From contig NZ_JANHDL010000005.1 of the NCBI RefSeq assembly GCF_024494655.1, positions 62,001 through 126,000 on the forward strand: a stretch of DNA of 64,000 nucleotides. Direction: 5' to 3'. The first letter of the stretch is position 1, and each line of letters begins with the position of its first letter. Made by a program: the position numbers and the translations under genes. The notes beneath the pieces were generated by a model that worked only from the letters and a program-made list of their open reading frames with translations, did no database searches and was not told the DNA's origin. Origin of the DNA: Halorubrum laminariae. GTDB lineage: Archaea > Halobacteriota > Halobacteria > Halobacteriales > Haloferacaceae. This document shows, one piece after another, positions 27,888 to 36,860 of this stretch.

Positions 27888-27897
27888 GCTTAAATGG
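27888..27897 (-). promoter_or_regulatory. TATA-like element of the sucC-sucD operon
   Basis: Minus-strand CCATTTAAGC, centred about 30 bases before the sucC ATG at 27862. Confidence 0.5.
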
Positions 27898-27962
27898 TTC
27901 CGATCCGGCTCGAACGAGCGGCTCGCGCCGCAGCTCGGCAAGCGGCCTCAAACGGGGAAAGA

Positions 27963-27970
27963 GGTATACA
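27963..27970 (+). promoter_or_regulatory. TATA box of the P450 gene
   Basis: GGTATACA centred about 26 bases before the ATG at 27992. It fixes that ATG as the probable leaderless start; the long open frame upstream is antisense to sucC. Confidence 0.5.
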
Positions 27971-27991
27971 GGACGCTCTGCCTCCGATCGT

Positions 27992-29386
27992 ATGGGAACG
28001 GAACGAGGCGGAGACCCGCCGGGGCCGTCGGGTCTCCCGGTGGTGGGTAACATCTATCAGTTCGCGTCCGATCCACTGTCGTTCTACGAGGAAACGGCGC
28101 GCGGGTACGGACCGGTCGCACGGTACGAACTCGGTGGGACAGAGTTCTATCAGGTGAGCGATCCCGAACTCGTCGAACAGGTGCTGGTCCACGAGAACGA
28201 CAAATTCCGCAAAGGGGAAGAGTATCGACGGATTCTCAGCCCCGTCATCGGCAACGGGCTGTTGATCAGCGAAGGCGAGTTCTGGCGACGGCAGCGTCAC
28301 CGGATGGAACCGGCCTTCCATCCCGACGCACTCGCGGAGTACGCGTCGGTGATGGTCGACTACACCCGCCGGTTGCTGTCGGACTGGCGCGACGATACGG
28401 TCCGAGACATCCACGCGGACATGATGCGACTCACCGTCGAGATCGTCGCCGAGACCCTGTTCGACGCCGACATCCGGGAGTACGAGGTTGACATCGCCGA
28501 CGCGCTCGAAGCGGTGATGGACCGCTCGGAGAAGCGGCTCAAACGGCCGATCGAGGTTCCCGACGTCATCCCGACGCCCGGCAACCGTCGGTACAAGCGC
28601 GCCCGCGAGGCGCTGTACGCGATCGCGGACGAGATCGTCGCGGCGCACGACGCCGACGGAGACGGTGTGGTCTCGCGGCTGTTGCAGGCGAAATCGCACG
28701 CGGAGGATCTCGACGACGAACAGATACGAGACGAGGTGGTGACGCTGCTTTTGGCGGGCCACGAGACGACCGCGCTCGCGCTAACCTACACCCTCTACCT
28801 GCTGGCGACGAACCCGGCGCAGGCGGAGAAACTGCGAGCGGAACTCGACGAGACGCTGAACGGGGCCCCGCCGTCGAACGATCTCGTCGACGATCTATCG
28901 TATACGAAACGGACGGTACGAGAGGGAATGCGCGTGTATCCGCCGGTACAGAGCGTGATACGGGAGCCCACGGAGTCGGTCGAACTCGGCGGCTACGAGT
29001 GCTCCGCGGGGACCGTGGTCACCATCCAACAGTGGGTACTTCACGGGCGTGAGTGCCGCCCGCGGGCAGTTATACAGCGAGTGGTCACCATCCAACAGTG
29101 GGTACTTCACCGTGACCCCCGGTTCTACGAGCGTCCAGAAGCGTTCCGTCCGGAGCGGTGGAGCGATGAGTTTCGCGAGTCGCTCCCGCGGTTCGCGTAC
29201 TTCCCGTTCGGCGGCGGCCCGCGGCGCTGTATCGGCGAGAACTTCGCCAAGCTGGAAGCGCGGCTGGTCCTAGCCACGATCGCACGCGACTGGGAGTTCG
29301 ACGCCGTGACCGACGAGCTGTCGCTGTCGCCGTCGATCACGCTCCGCCCGGACGGGCCGGTGAAACTGCGCGTCAGGCGGCGGTGA
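27992..29386 (+). CDS. Cytochrome P450
   Basis: 464 residues, soluble haem monooxygenase. Seen: Pro-rich start GPSGLPVVGNIYQF, C-helix WRRQRHRMEPAFH, I-helix oxygen-binding LLLAGHETTALALTY, K-helix ExxR in VREGMRVYPP, and the haem-ligand loop FPFGGGPRRCIGENFA with Cys at about residue 413. Substrate and redox partner are not evident; haloarchaeal members are often tied to carotenoid or lipid chemistry, but nothing here proves that. Odd: between the ExxR helix and the Cys loop, the stretch VVTIQQWVLH occurs twice, 22 residues apart, from a 66-bp in-frame duplication/insertion. Confidence 0.92.
   Translation: MGTERGGDPPGPSGLPVVGNIYQFASDPLSFYEETARGYGPVARYELGGTEFYQVSDPELVEQVLVHENDKFRKGEEYRRILSPVIGNGLLISEGEFWRRQRHRMEPAFHPDALAEYASVMVDYTRRLLSDWRDDTVRDIHADMMRLTVEIVAETLFDADIREYEVDIADALEAVMDRSEKRLKRPIEVPDVIPTPGNRRYKRAREALYAIADEIVAAHDADGDGVVSRLLQAKSHAEDLDDEQIRDEVVTLLLAGHETTALALTYTLYLLATNPAQAEKLRAELDETLNGAPPSNDLVDDLSYTKRTVREGMRVYPPVQSVIREPTESVELGGYECSAGTVVTIQQWVLHGRECRPRAVIQRVVTIQQWVLHRDPRFYERPEAFRPERWSDEFRESLPRFAYFPFGGGPRRCIGENFAKLEARLVLATIARDWEFDAVTDELSLSPSITLRPDGPVKLRVRRR
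29015..29110 (+). repeat. 30-bp perfect direct repeat inside the P450 gene
   Basis: Bases 29015-29044 and 29081-29110 are identical (30 bp). The 36-bp spacer 29045-29080 is not found elsewhere in the window. Repeat plus spacer is 66 bp, so the frame is kept and 22 residues are added between the K helix and the haem-binding loop. Confidence 0.9.
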
Positions 29387-29422
29387 CCACGACGCGAACC
29401 GTCCGCTCAGCGGTCGCCGCCC

Positions 29423-30829
29423 TCAGTCGTCGCCGAGGATGACGCGGTGGGTCATCGCTTCGGGGTCGAGCACGTCGTCCGCTTCTTCCTCCGTGAGGTA
29501 TCCGGCTTCGACGGCCGCCTCGCGGACGCTTTTCCCCTCTTTGAGCGCCGTTTTCGCGACCTGGCTCGCCTTGTCGTAGCCGATCGCGGGGTTGAGCGCG
29601 GTCGCGAGCGCCATCGACTGTTCGACGCGCGTCTCGCAGTGCTGTTCGTTGGCCTCCAGCTTCGCGACGAAGCGCTCGCCGAACGTGGCCGCGACGTTCG
29701 AGAGGATCTCGGCCGATTCGAGGAAGTTGTGCGCGATGACGGGCTTGTAGATGTTTAAGTCGATCTCGCCGCGGGCCGCGCCCGCCGAGACCGCGGCGTC
29801 GTTTCCGACCACCTGCTTGTGGACCTGGTTGACCGACTCGGCGACGACCGGGTTGATCTTGCCGGGCATGATAGAGGAGCCGGGCTGGTTCTCCGGCTGT
29901 TCGATCTCGCCGAGCCCGTTTCGCGGCCCCGACGCGAGCAGCCGTAGGTCGTTCGCCATCTTGTTCAGGCTCCCCGCGATCGTGCGGAGCGCGCCGTGTG
30001 CCTCCGCCATCGCGTCGTGGGCCGCCTGCGCCTCGAAGTGGTTCTCGGCCTCGCGGAACGTCGTCCCCGTCTCCTCGGAGATGTACTCCGCGGCGAGGCC
30101 CGGGAACTCGGGGTGGGTGTTGAGTCCGGTGCCGACCGCGGTGCCGCCGAGCGCGAGCTCGCGGAGGTTCGACTGGACGGTCTCGGCGCGCTCGATCCCC
30201 TTCGCGACCTGCGTGCGGTAGCCGCCGAACTCCTGGCCGAGCCGGATCGGCGTCGCGTCCTGCAGGTGGGTGCGCCCGGTCTTGACGACGTCGTCGAACT
30301 CGGTCTCTTTGGTCTCCAGTTCGGCGTGGAGGATTTCGAGCGCGGGCACGAGATCCTTCTCGACGGCTTCGAGGGCGGCGACGTGCATCGCGGTCGGAAT
30401 CACGTCGTTACTCGACTGGCCGTAGTTGACGTGGTCGTTCGGGTGGACGACGCGGTCGCCGATCTCCGCGCCGGCGATCTCGGCGGCGCGGTTGGCGATC
30501 ACCTCGTTGGCGTTCATGTTCGAGGAGGTGCCCGAGCCGGTCTGGAACACGTCGACCGGGAACTGGTCGTCGTGCTCGCCGGCGATCACCTCGTCGGCGG
30601 CGGTGACGATCGCCTCCGCGGTGTCCTCGTCCAGCAGGCCGAGGTCGCGGTTCGCCTGCGCGGCCGCCTTCTTCACCACACCGAGTCCGCGGATGAACCG
30701 GCGGCTCATCGGAATTCCCGAGATCGGGAAGTTCTCCACGGCTCGTTGGGTCTGTGCGCCCCAGTAGGCGTCCGCCGGAACCTGCATCTCGCCGAGACTG
30801 TCCTCCTCAGTGCGGTAGTCTTCGCCCAT
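29423..30829 (-). CDS. fumC: Fumarate hydratase, class II
   Basis: 468 residues. TCA-cycle hydration of fumarate to malate. Seen: the fumarase/aspartase signature GSSIMPGKINPVV near 320, HPNDHVNYGQSSNDVIP near 135 and TGRTHLQDATPI near 185. All are intact, so activity is expected. Start ATG 30829 (MGEDYRTEEDSLGEMQVP) fits the family; an upstream in-frame ATG would add an odd leader. TATA-like element at 30854-30861. It lies near sucCD but is separated by the P450 gene on the other strand. Confidence 0.95.
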   Translation of the reverse strand: MGEDYRTEEDSLGEMQVPADAYWGAQTQRAVENFPISGIPMSRRFIRGLGVVKKAAAQANRDLGLLDEDTAEAIVTAADEVIAGEHDDQFPVDVFQTGSGTSSNMNANEVIANRAAEIAGAEIGDRVVHPNDHVNYGQSSNDVIPTAMHVAALEAVEKDLVPALEILHAELETKETEFDDVVKTGRTHLQDATPIRLGQEFGGYRTQVAKGIERAETVQSNLRELALGGTAVGTGLNTHPEFPGLAAEYISEETGTTFREAENHFEAQAAHDAMAEAHGALRTIAGSLNKMANDLRLLASGPRNGLGEIEQPENQPGSSIMPGKINPVVAESVNQVHKQVVGNDAAVSAGAARGEIDLNIYKPVIAHNFLESAEILSNVAATFGERFVAKLEANEQHCETRVEQSMALATALNPAIGYDKASQVAKTALKEGKSVREAAVEAGYLTEEEADDVLDPEAMTHRVILGDD

Positions 30830-30853
30830 GCGTGCGGCTTCCCGCGAAACGCC

Positions 30854-30861
30854 GTAAAAGC
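30854..30861 (-). promoter_or_regulatory. TATA-like element of fumC
   Basis: Minus-strand GCTTTTAC, centred about 28 bases before the ATG at 30829. Confidence 0.45.
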
Positions 30862-30948
30862 TACTGAACGCAGCCAGCACCGTCGAATCGTGGTATCAAG
30901 AGTCACGTCAATCGGTACCGAATTGCATACATCCGGAGAGCGTCCAGC

Positions 30949-31461
30949 TCACCCTTCCCCGCTTTTGAGAGCGAACGCGAGCGATACGAGCGCTCCGTTG
31001 ATCCCGAACAGCCCGGAGACAAGCAACCCCAACGGCGGTTCCTCGCCCGGATTGGCGATGAGAAGTCCGAAAGACCCCACGCCGATCGCGGCCAGCCCGA
31101 CCGTCAGGACGGCGTCTGCCCACTGGTTCCACGCGTCGTCGAGCGCGGGTTCGAGACGCGCCAACGGCCAGTCGGGATCGGATTCGGAATCCCCGCGGTC
31201 GTTGCGGTCCGTCCACGCGTCGTCGGTCCGCTCACTGAGCCGCGGGTCGCCGGAGGCGGGCGACCCGCCGCGGCCGAGCAGCTCCCGGAGCGCCGGTCGG
31301 CCGCCCGCCCCGAGGAGCGCACCAGTCCCGACGGCCAGGAGCCCGAGGAGGATCGGAAGAGACGTGACGCGGGCGTGGAGCGCGAAGAAGAGCGCGACGA
31401 ACGCGAGTAGCGAGACGGCGGCGAGCGTTCCGCGGAGGGCGCGGCGGAGAGTGGAGAGCAT
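30949..31461 (-). CDS. Four-helix membrane protein, unrecognised
   Basis: 170 residues. Seen: two N-terminal transmembrane helices (LAAVSLLAFVALFFALH and PILLGLLAVGTGALLGAG), an Asp/Arg-rich soluble loop of about 50 residues, then two C-terminal helices (AVLTVGLAAIGVGSFGLLIA and LGLLVSGLFGINGALVSLAFAL). No family recognised. It follows bolA on the same strand; the gap between contains a 21-bp tandem duplication. Confidence 0.7.
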   Translation of the reverse strand: MLSTLRRALRGTLAAVSLLAFVALFFALHARVTSLPILLGLLAVGTGALLGAGGRPALRELLGRGGSPASGDPRLSERTDDAWTDRNDRGDSESDPDWPLARLEPALDDAWNQWADAVLTVGLAAIGVGSFGLLIANPGEEPPLGLLVSGLFGINGALVSLAFALKSGEG

Positions 31462-31483
31462 GACTGGAGCGGGTGCTGGGGTC

Positions 31484-31525
31484 AGCGAGGCGGTCGGCGG
31501 AGGGAGCGAGGCGATCGGCGGAGGG
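31484..31525 (+). repeat. Two 21-bp tandem repeats between bolA and a membrane-protein gene
   Basis: 31484-31504 and 31505-31525 differ at one base. Intergenic, with no coding sense I can support. Confidence 0.7.
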
Positions 31526-31543
31526 GAGCGATCCTCGACCGAC

Positions 31544-31867
31544 TCAGGCCTCGTCGACAGGGAGTAGCCCCGCCTTCCGGAGTTCGGCGTCGAGCGTTCC
31601 GTCGCCGTGTTCGGCGTACGCGGCGGGCGTGTACGTCTTGATCTCGAGAGCGTGAACCGACTTCGTCATGTGGTCGCCGACGGCGTCGTACACGCGCTGG
31701 TGCTGATCGACGAGCGACTCCCCCTCGAATGCTGGCGAGACGACGAGCGCGGCGAAGTGCGCGTCCTCGTCGTCGTCGTCGTGGATCCGCGGATTCGTCA
31801 CGCGCGCGACGGCGTCAGCGATGTTCGCTTCGATGAGGTCTGCGACCTCGGCCGGATCGATGGTCAT
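31544..31867 (-). CDS. BolA family protein
   Basis: 107 residues. BolA proteins adopt a KH-like fold and work with monothiol glutaredoxins in iron-sulfur handling or redox signalling. Seen: start MTIDPAEVADLIEANI, the central HFAALVVSPAFEGESLVDQHQRVYDAVGD block described in parts (VVSPAFEGESLVDQHQ, RVYDAVGDHM) and the family ending HALEIKTYTPAAY with a short extra tail. ATG 31867 chosen over an upstream start; an A-rich element at about 31888-31896 is at leaderless spacing. Confidence 0.87.
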   Translation of the reverse strand: MTIDPAEVADLIEANIADAVARVTNPRIHDDDDEDAHFAALVVSPAFEGESLVDQHQRVYDAVGDHMTKSVHALEIKTYTPAAYAEHGDGTLDAELRKAGLLPVDEA

Positions 31868-31922
31868 GGTCCGTGTCGGGTCTCGGCGGGCAAAAAGCGA
31901 CCGCATGGGTCCGAGCCGCCGG

Positions 31923-32765
31923 TCAGCCCGTCGCCCAGTCAAAGATGTCGCGCTGACGGTCGAGGAACGTTCCGAGGTGATCGCTCTCGACGGGAATCAC
32001 GGTCCCGTTCACCTCGTCGAGAAGCTCTCTGACTGGGCCGATCGGGGCGTTTTCGTCGTCGAAGCCGTGCCAGGCCCGCACGGTCAGTCCGTCTGACTCC
32101 CGGTCGATCGACACCTCGGCGAACAAGCGGGCTTCGCGGGCGACGGCGGACGCGCCCTGTCGGAGCGCCTCGCGGAAGTCGGCCGCGACGGCGTCGGCGA
32201 CGGCCGGCGACACCGATCGGTCCGTGTACTGGTTCACCACCGCTTCGGCCCCGCGAAGGCGCGCCAGCGGCTTCGAGAGCCGGAACAGCAGCCGCACCGC
32301 GAACGGGATCGACGCGAGCCGGGCGAGGCCGGTCTCCGCCGGCGGGACCACCGTGCCGACCAGCCCGACCCGGTCGCCCGGCGTCGCGGCCGCGAGCGCG
32401 AACGGGCCGCCGCCGGAGAACCCGACATGCGGCACGCGCACGGGCGTTTCCGCCGCAATCTCCTCGGTCGCGAGCAGTTCCCGTACGTCGTCTCCCCAGT
32501 TGGCCATCGACCAACCGCGCGGCGGCGGCGACGACCGCCCGTATCCGGGGCGATCCGGCGCGACGAGACGCACGCCGGCCTCGGTCGCGGTCGAGTCACA
32601 GACGGCCGCAAACAGCCTTGAACCGGGGGTTCCGTGGTGGAGAACCAGCGGGGTGCCGGTCGGATCGCCGGCGAGAGCGTACGCGACCGTGCGACCGTCC
32701 GGAAGCGTGCACGCGCGCGTCGAAACGCCTGTCCGTTGCGTCGCGGGCGGTTCGCGTGGGGTCAT
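31923..32765 (-). CDS. Alpha/beta hydrolase
   Basis: 280 residues. Seen: oxyanion-loop HHGTPGSR near 60, DRPGYGRSSP near 90, nucleophile elbow VGFSGGGPFAL near 130 and a late His in VESDHLGTF, together a plausible Ser-Asp-His triad. The substrate is not evident; members range from esterases to haloperoxidase-like enzymes. Start ATG 32765 (MTPREPPATQ) is about 30 bases after a TATA box GCATATAGC (minus strand, 32791-32799). Cytoplasmic, with no signal peptide. Confidence 0.83.
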   Translation of the reverse strand: MTPREPPATQRTGVSTRACTLPDGRTVAYALAGDPTGTPLVLHHGTPGSRLFAAVCDSTATEAGVRLVAPDRPGYGRSSPPPRGWSMANWGDDVRELLATEEIAAETPVRVPHVGFSGGGPFALAAATPGDRVGLVGTVVPPAETGLARLASIPFAVRLLFRLSKPLARLRGAEAVVNQYTDRSVSPAVADAVAADFREALRQGASAVAREARLFAEVSIDRESDGLTVRAWHGFDDENAPIGPVRELLDEVNGTVIPVESDHLGTFLDRQRDIFDWATG

Positions 32766-32879
32766 ACCATCCGTTGGTGCGTTCGTGCCGGCTATATGCT
32801 TCCATTTCTCGATCGCTCGAACCCCGGCTGGCAGTCCGGTCGACCGCTCCGAACGGGATTCCATCCTCCCCGTATTCGT

Positions 32880-33479
32880 CTACTCCACGCGCTCGAACAC
32901 GAGCCCGTAGTGGTACGGAGGGAGGTCGATCTCTCGGACGAGCCGGAGGTCTGTCGCTGACTCGACGGCGGTTCGCGTCTCGTCCGGGCCGATCCGGAGG
33001 TCGGTCGGCGGTCCGCGGGGCTCGCCGCCGACCGTCGTCTCCGCCCGCGGCCAAGCGCGCCAGTTGACCACGACGAACCGACCGTCGGGCGCGAGCGCGT
33101 CGGCGACCGCCGCGAGGAAGGCGTCTCGCTCGTCGATCCCGTGGAACGCGTTCGCGAGCAGTGCGACATCGACCGGCTCGGGAAGGTGGGAATCGAGGTC
33201 TCTGGCGTCACCGCAGATCGGAACGACGGTCTCGATATCCTGTTTCTCCGCGAGCGCCGAGAGTTCGTCGAGCAACCCCGCGTCGACGTCGACGGCGTAC
33301 ACGGGTGCCGGGTCGACGATTCGCGCGGCGGGCAGTGCGAAGTAGCCGTTTCCACAGCCGATCTCGACCGTGCTGTCGCCCTGTTCAAGCCCAAGTCGCC
33401 GGAGCGTGTCACCCGGCGTCGGCCAGAGACGGCTCCACCAGTCCCAGTCCGGTTGTCCCGTGTTCTGGAAGCGGTCCAT
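32880..33479 (-). CDS. Class I SAM-dependent methyltransferase
   Basis: 199 residues. Seen: SAM motif I VEIGCGNGYFALPAA near 40, acidic motif VYAVDVDAGLL, and PVDVALLANAFHGI (post-I). The opening MDRFQNTGQPDWDWWSRLWPTP resembles haloarchaeal UbiE-like enzymes. The acceptor is unknown. ATG 33479 starts the conserved region; an upstream frame extension is antisense-like and rejected. Confidence 0.82.
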   Translation of the reverse strand: MDRFQNTGQPDWDWWSRLWPTPGDTLRRLGLEQGDSTVEIGCGNGYFALPAARIVDPAPVYAVDVDAGLLDELSALAEKQDIETVVPICGDARDLDSHLPEPVDVALLANAFHGIDERDAFLAAVADALAPDGRFVVVNWRAWPRAETTVGGEPRGPPTDLRIGPDETRTAVESATDLRLVREIDLPPYHYGLVFERVE

Positions 33480-33546
33480 ATCGGTAGATAGCGAGGATGA
33501 CAGCCTTATCGGTTCCGGGGCAGAGACGGCGGCGACTGAGATCGGC

Positions 33547-33792
33547 TCACTCGCCGGTCGTGAGTCGACGCAGCCGCGGGAGCGCCTGCTCGTAGCCGAG
33601 CGCGACGACGCCGACGTACAGCGCGAGCAGCCCCATCGCGATTCCCCACGCGCCGAGCGCGAGGTCGCCGGCGGTGACCGCCGACAGTCCGAACCGTTCG
33701 AGGACGACACCGCCCGCGGCCGCCGCACCGGCACCCAGCGTGACGGCGACGAGTTCGGCGATCTCGACTGCGACGGCGGGTAATTCGACCAT
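33547..33792 (-). CDS. Small two-helix membrane protein
   Basis: 81 residues starting MVELPAVAVEIAELV, with two transmembrane stretches (AVTLGAGAAAAGGVVLE... and GDLALGAWGIAMGLLALYVGVVALG) and a short basic C terminus. No family recognised. It lies on the minus strand, divergent from the aIF-1A gene. Confidence 0.65.
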   Translation of the reverse strand: MVELPAVAVEIAELVAVTLGAGAAAAGGVVLERFGLSAVTAGDLALGAWGIAMGLLALYVGVVALGYEQALPRLRRLTTGE

Positions 33793-33934
33793 ACCTGACC
33801 ACGGCGACAACACGATATGACTCTTTTGGACCGACGGCATAACGAAGTCGAACCGGCTGGACGGAGAGAAGAGAACGGAGCGGCGCGCTGCAGGGCGGCA
33901 ACGGTGTCCGACGGCGCAGCAACGGAGAGCGGCC

Positions 33935-33943
33935 CTTTTATTT
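33935..33943 (+). promoter_or_regulatory. TATA-like element of the aIF-1A gene
   Basis: CTTTTATTT centred about 31 bases before the ATG at 33970. Confidence 0.5.
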
Positions 33944-33969
33944 CCGTGAACGCGTATCACCGCGTACGC

Positions 33970-34260
33970 ATGAGCAACGGAGACGGCGACGGTCGGAACG
34001 ACCTCCGGATGCCCGACGACGACGAGGTGTTCGCGGAGGTCGTCGAGATGCTCGGCGCGAACCGCGTCAGGGTCCGCTGTGCGGACGGCACGGAGCGGAC
34101 CGCGCGCATCCCGGGGAGGATGCAAAAGCGCGTCTGGATCCGCGAGGACGACATCGTGCTCGTCGAGCCGTGGGACTGGCAGGATGAGAAGGCCGACATC
34201 TCGTGGCGCTACGAGAAAAGCGAGGCCGAACAGCTCCGCGAGGAAGGACACCTGCAGTGA
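33970..34260 (+). CDS. eif1A: Translation initiation factor aIF-1A
   Basis: 96 residues, an OB-fold protein that promotes 48S-type assembly and start-site scanning in archaea. Seen: [20 protein letters not shown], the RNA-binding [24 protein letters not shown] core (given in parts: [30 protein letters not shown]) and [14 protein letters not shown]. Full length. The longer open frame from 33817 is not supported because the TATA box lies between. Convergent with tmcA. Confidence 0.95.
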   Translation: MSNGDGDGRNDLRMPDDDEVFAEVVEMLGANRVRVRCADGTERTARIPGRMQKRVWIREDDIVLVEPWDWQDEKADISWRYEKSEAEQLREEGHLQ

Positions 34261-34343
34261 CGCCCTCGACAGCCTGAACGGGTCGGCCGCCTCGCCGCCG
34301 TGCCCCACTCACCCTCGATCAGTTCTTCCGGTCTCGCCTTCCG

Positions 34344-36728
34344 TCACTCGCCAATGAACCGCTCCCGTTCCGCGAGCGCGGCCGCCGTCCCGTAGCGTTC
34401 GACGAGCGGGGCGTACGCGTCTCCGAGCGCGCGCATGCAGGTGGCCGTCGAGACGAATCCGAGATCGTCCGTCACCGACTCCACCGGGCGACCTTGCAAC
34501 ACCTTCTGGACGAGCAAGCGTTCCTCGCGATCGTCGAGGGAGGTGTCGTCCGTCTCGACGGGGTCGTCCGCCCCGCCGGGACCGCCTGCCTCGTCTCCCT
34601 CCTCCGACTCGATTAACGCCGCGAGCGCGAGGTCGCGGAACGCGCCCGGCGCGCTGTCGTACATCCCCGGCCCGAACGACGCACCCACCACGGAGCGCCA
34701 CTCCGCCGCCGTCAGGTCGATCGGGACCGACGCGGAGCAGGCGCGAAGCGCACCGCGAACCACGTCGGCGTCGACCTCGCGGTGGGCGTCCGAGAGCCCG
34801 TCGCGCTCGCGGTCACGGAAGCTGTCCGCGTGTCGATCAAGGAGATGCGCTCCCGCCTCGCCCGCCGACCGGAGCATGACTGCGGAATGCTCGCCGGAGG
34901 TGTCGTTTCGGGAGGTTGAGAGGTGAACCGTCCGGTAGCCCGCCCGTCGCCAGAATCGGAGCAACCGAGGCGTCGCGCCGTAGCCGACCGAAAAGTAGTC
35001 GGTCTCGACGCCGTCGTCCGCCGGCGTCCGACTCCCGAACTCGGCGTGGACCTCCGCGAGCAGCCGCGAGCCGAACCCCTCGTCGCGGAGCGCGTCGTGC
35101 GTCGCGATCCGAACGGTCCGGAGGCCCCGCGGTTCGGCGGCCGTCTCGTCGCGGAGCTGGCTCGTGAGGAGGTCAGGAACCATGTTCCCGCGGACGCGCT
35201 CGCCCTCGTACATCCGTCGGCGAGTCGCCGCGTCCAGTCCGCCCTCGCGCGCGAGCAGAGCGACGGCGACGACCCGTCCGTCGACGACGAGCGCCCGCGC
35301 GAGGAGGTTCGGCGCGTCGAGCAGCCGCGCGAGGTCGTTCGGCTCCGTGCGGTAGTGCGCGGCCACGAGCAGACCGAACGCCTCGCCGAGAAGCGTTTCG
35401 TCGGCGAGCAGGTCGGCGGGAGGAAGCGGTCGGTACGTCGCGTCCGTGACCCTCGCGTCCGCGACCGACGCGTCGACTGCCGGCCGCGCATCGAGCAGCA
35501 GCGCACGCGACGCCCACGCCTCGATCGGATCGTCACGCGCGTATCGGATCGGCTCGTCGAGCCGAACGTCTCGAACGGAGAACCGGCTCGCGAGCAGTCG
35601 CTCGCGGAATCGGATCGCGAACCCCCGGCCCGACCCCTCGTAGCCGTGGACCGTCGTCGAAAAGGCGATCGATGGCGCATCGAGGAGACGTTCGAGGAGT
35701 CGAACCGACAGCGCGGCCGCCTCGTCGACGATCACGACATCCGGATCGTCGGGTAACTTCGCCGCCTCCGCAGGAGACAGGTAGCGGACGCGCCCACCGC
35801 CCGGCGCGTCGAGCAGGCGCGTCGCTCCCGTCGCGCTCTCGGTGGTTCCGGTATCGTCGTCAGGTTCGACACTGTCGTCGCTCCCGTCGTCGATCAGTTT
35901 TCGGGCGCGCGCGAACACCTCCGCGGCGCTGTCGATCCCCGGCGCGGTGACGAGCACGTCCGCGCCCGCGAGCGCCAGCGCGCCGGCCGCGATCCCCGCC
36001 GCGCTCGACTTGCCGCGCCCGCGGTCCGCCTCGACGACGACCGCGTGTTCGGGAGTCGCGAGCGCTTCGAACGCCCGCACGGCGCGCGCCTGATCGGCCG
36101 TGAGACAGGCTGCGTACGCGGTATCTGGGAACGTCGAATCCGGCGGCACGGTCGGCGTTTGCGCTCTCGACACCGTCTCCGTGGATCCCGCAGGCTCCAT
36201 GGAGAGCTCGTCGCGCTCGATGGCGTCGGTTCCGTCCGTGCCACCGCCGAGCGAGACGATCGCGATCCCCGGATGCGTTCGGAGCGTGTCGACCAGCCGC
36301 CCGCGGAAGCGACCGGTCACGTCGTCGATGCCGTACGGCGGGACCGCGAGCGACACGTCGAAGCGATCGCGCGTCTCGGGCCACGCGTCGAGATCCGGCG
36401 TGACGAGAACGAGGAGCCCTCCCCCGTCGACCGCGCCGACGCACCGACCGAGTGCGTTCGGCACGAACTGCTCGTGGCAGTCGAGAACCACGACCTCGCG
36501 GGTGCGCCCGAGCAACCCGTCTGCGCTCCGCGGCCGGTGCTCCTCGAACCGGAATCCCTCGCGCGTCGAGACGATCGAGGCCTCGTCGGGGCGGTTTCCG
36601 ATAGTCGCCTCGATCGCCGTGTACGCCGCGTCGATACCGCGGTCGCGGTCGCCGGCGAACACGAGGACGCGTCGCTCGTTCGCCGCCTCGGCCGCCCGTT
36701 TCGCCCGCCGTGCCAGCGTCGCGATCAT
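34344..36728 (-). CDS. tmcA: tRNA(Met) cytidine acetyltransferase TmcA
   Basis: 794 residues. It makes N4-acetylcytidine in RNA. Seen: an N-terminal TmcA domain, an RNA-helicase module with Walker A VEADRGRGKSSAAG near 210 and DExD-like VIVDEAAALSV near 325, a GNAT acetyltransferase region (GSRLLAEVHAEFG, TDYFSVGYGATPRLLRFWRRAGY) near 530-600 and a C-terminal tRNA-binding region. Known: in archaea ac4C is widespread in rRNA and tRNA and helps stability. ATG 36728 (MIATLARRAKRAAEAANERR) chosen; upstream extension is antisense to the next gene region. Confidence 0.93.
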   Translation of the reverse strand: MIATLARRAKRAAEAANERRVLVFAGDRDRGIDAAYTAIEATIGNRPDEASIVSTREGFRFEEHRPRSADGLLGRTREVVVLDCHEQFVPNALGRCVGAVDGGGLLVLVTPDLDAWPETRDRFDVSLAVPPYGIDDVTGRFRGRLVDTLRTHPGIAIVSLGGGTDGTDAIERDELSMEPAGSTETVSRAQTPTVPPDSTFPDTAYAACLTADQARAVRAFEALATPEHAVVVEADRGRGKSSAAGIAAGALALAGADVLVTAPGIDSAAEVFARARKLIDDGSDDSVEPDDDTGTTESATGATRLLDAPGGGRVRYLSPAEAAKLPDDPDVVIVDEAAALSVRLLERLLDAPSIAFSTTVHGYEGSGRGFAIRFRERLLASRFSVRDVRLDEPIRYARDDPIEAWASRALLLDARPAVDASVADARVTDATYRPLPPADLLADETLLGEAFGLLVAAHYRTEPNDLARLLDAPNLLARALVVDGRVVAVALLAREGGLDAATRRRMYEGERVRGNMVPDLLTSQLRDETAAEPRGLRTVRIATHDALRDEGFGSRLLAEVHAEFGSRTPADDGVETDYFSVGYGATPRLLRFWRRAGYRTVHLSTSRNDTSGEHSAVMLRSAGEAGAHLLDRHADSFRDRERDGLSDAHREVDADVVRGALRACSASVPIDLTAAEWRSVVGASFGPGMYDSAPGAFRDLALAALIESEEGDEAGGPGGADDPVETDDTSLDDREERLLVQKVLQGRPVESVTDDLGFVSTATCMRALGDAYAPLVERYGTAAALAERERFIGE

Positions 36729-36860
36729 CCGTCTGTCGTGCTCTGTTGTCCGGGACGGCGGATGTGTCTTGTCCTCTCCGGTGGCAGCCGGTCGGCGAAG
36801 CGAGCGATCCGGCTGCGCCGAGGCGGGAAGCTTACGGCGGCGCGGGGCGTCGGTTCGCGT

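Noticed and set aside
29985..31570. 523-residue plus-strand frame opposite fumC and beyond
   Set aside because: Antisense to fumC and two other genes, with no domain and biased Arg/Gly/Val composition.
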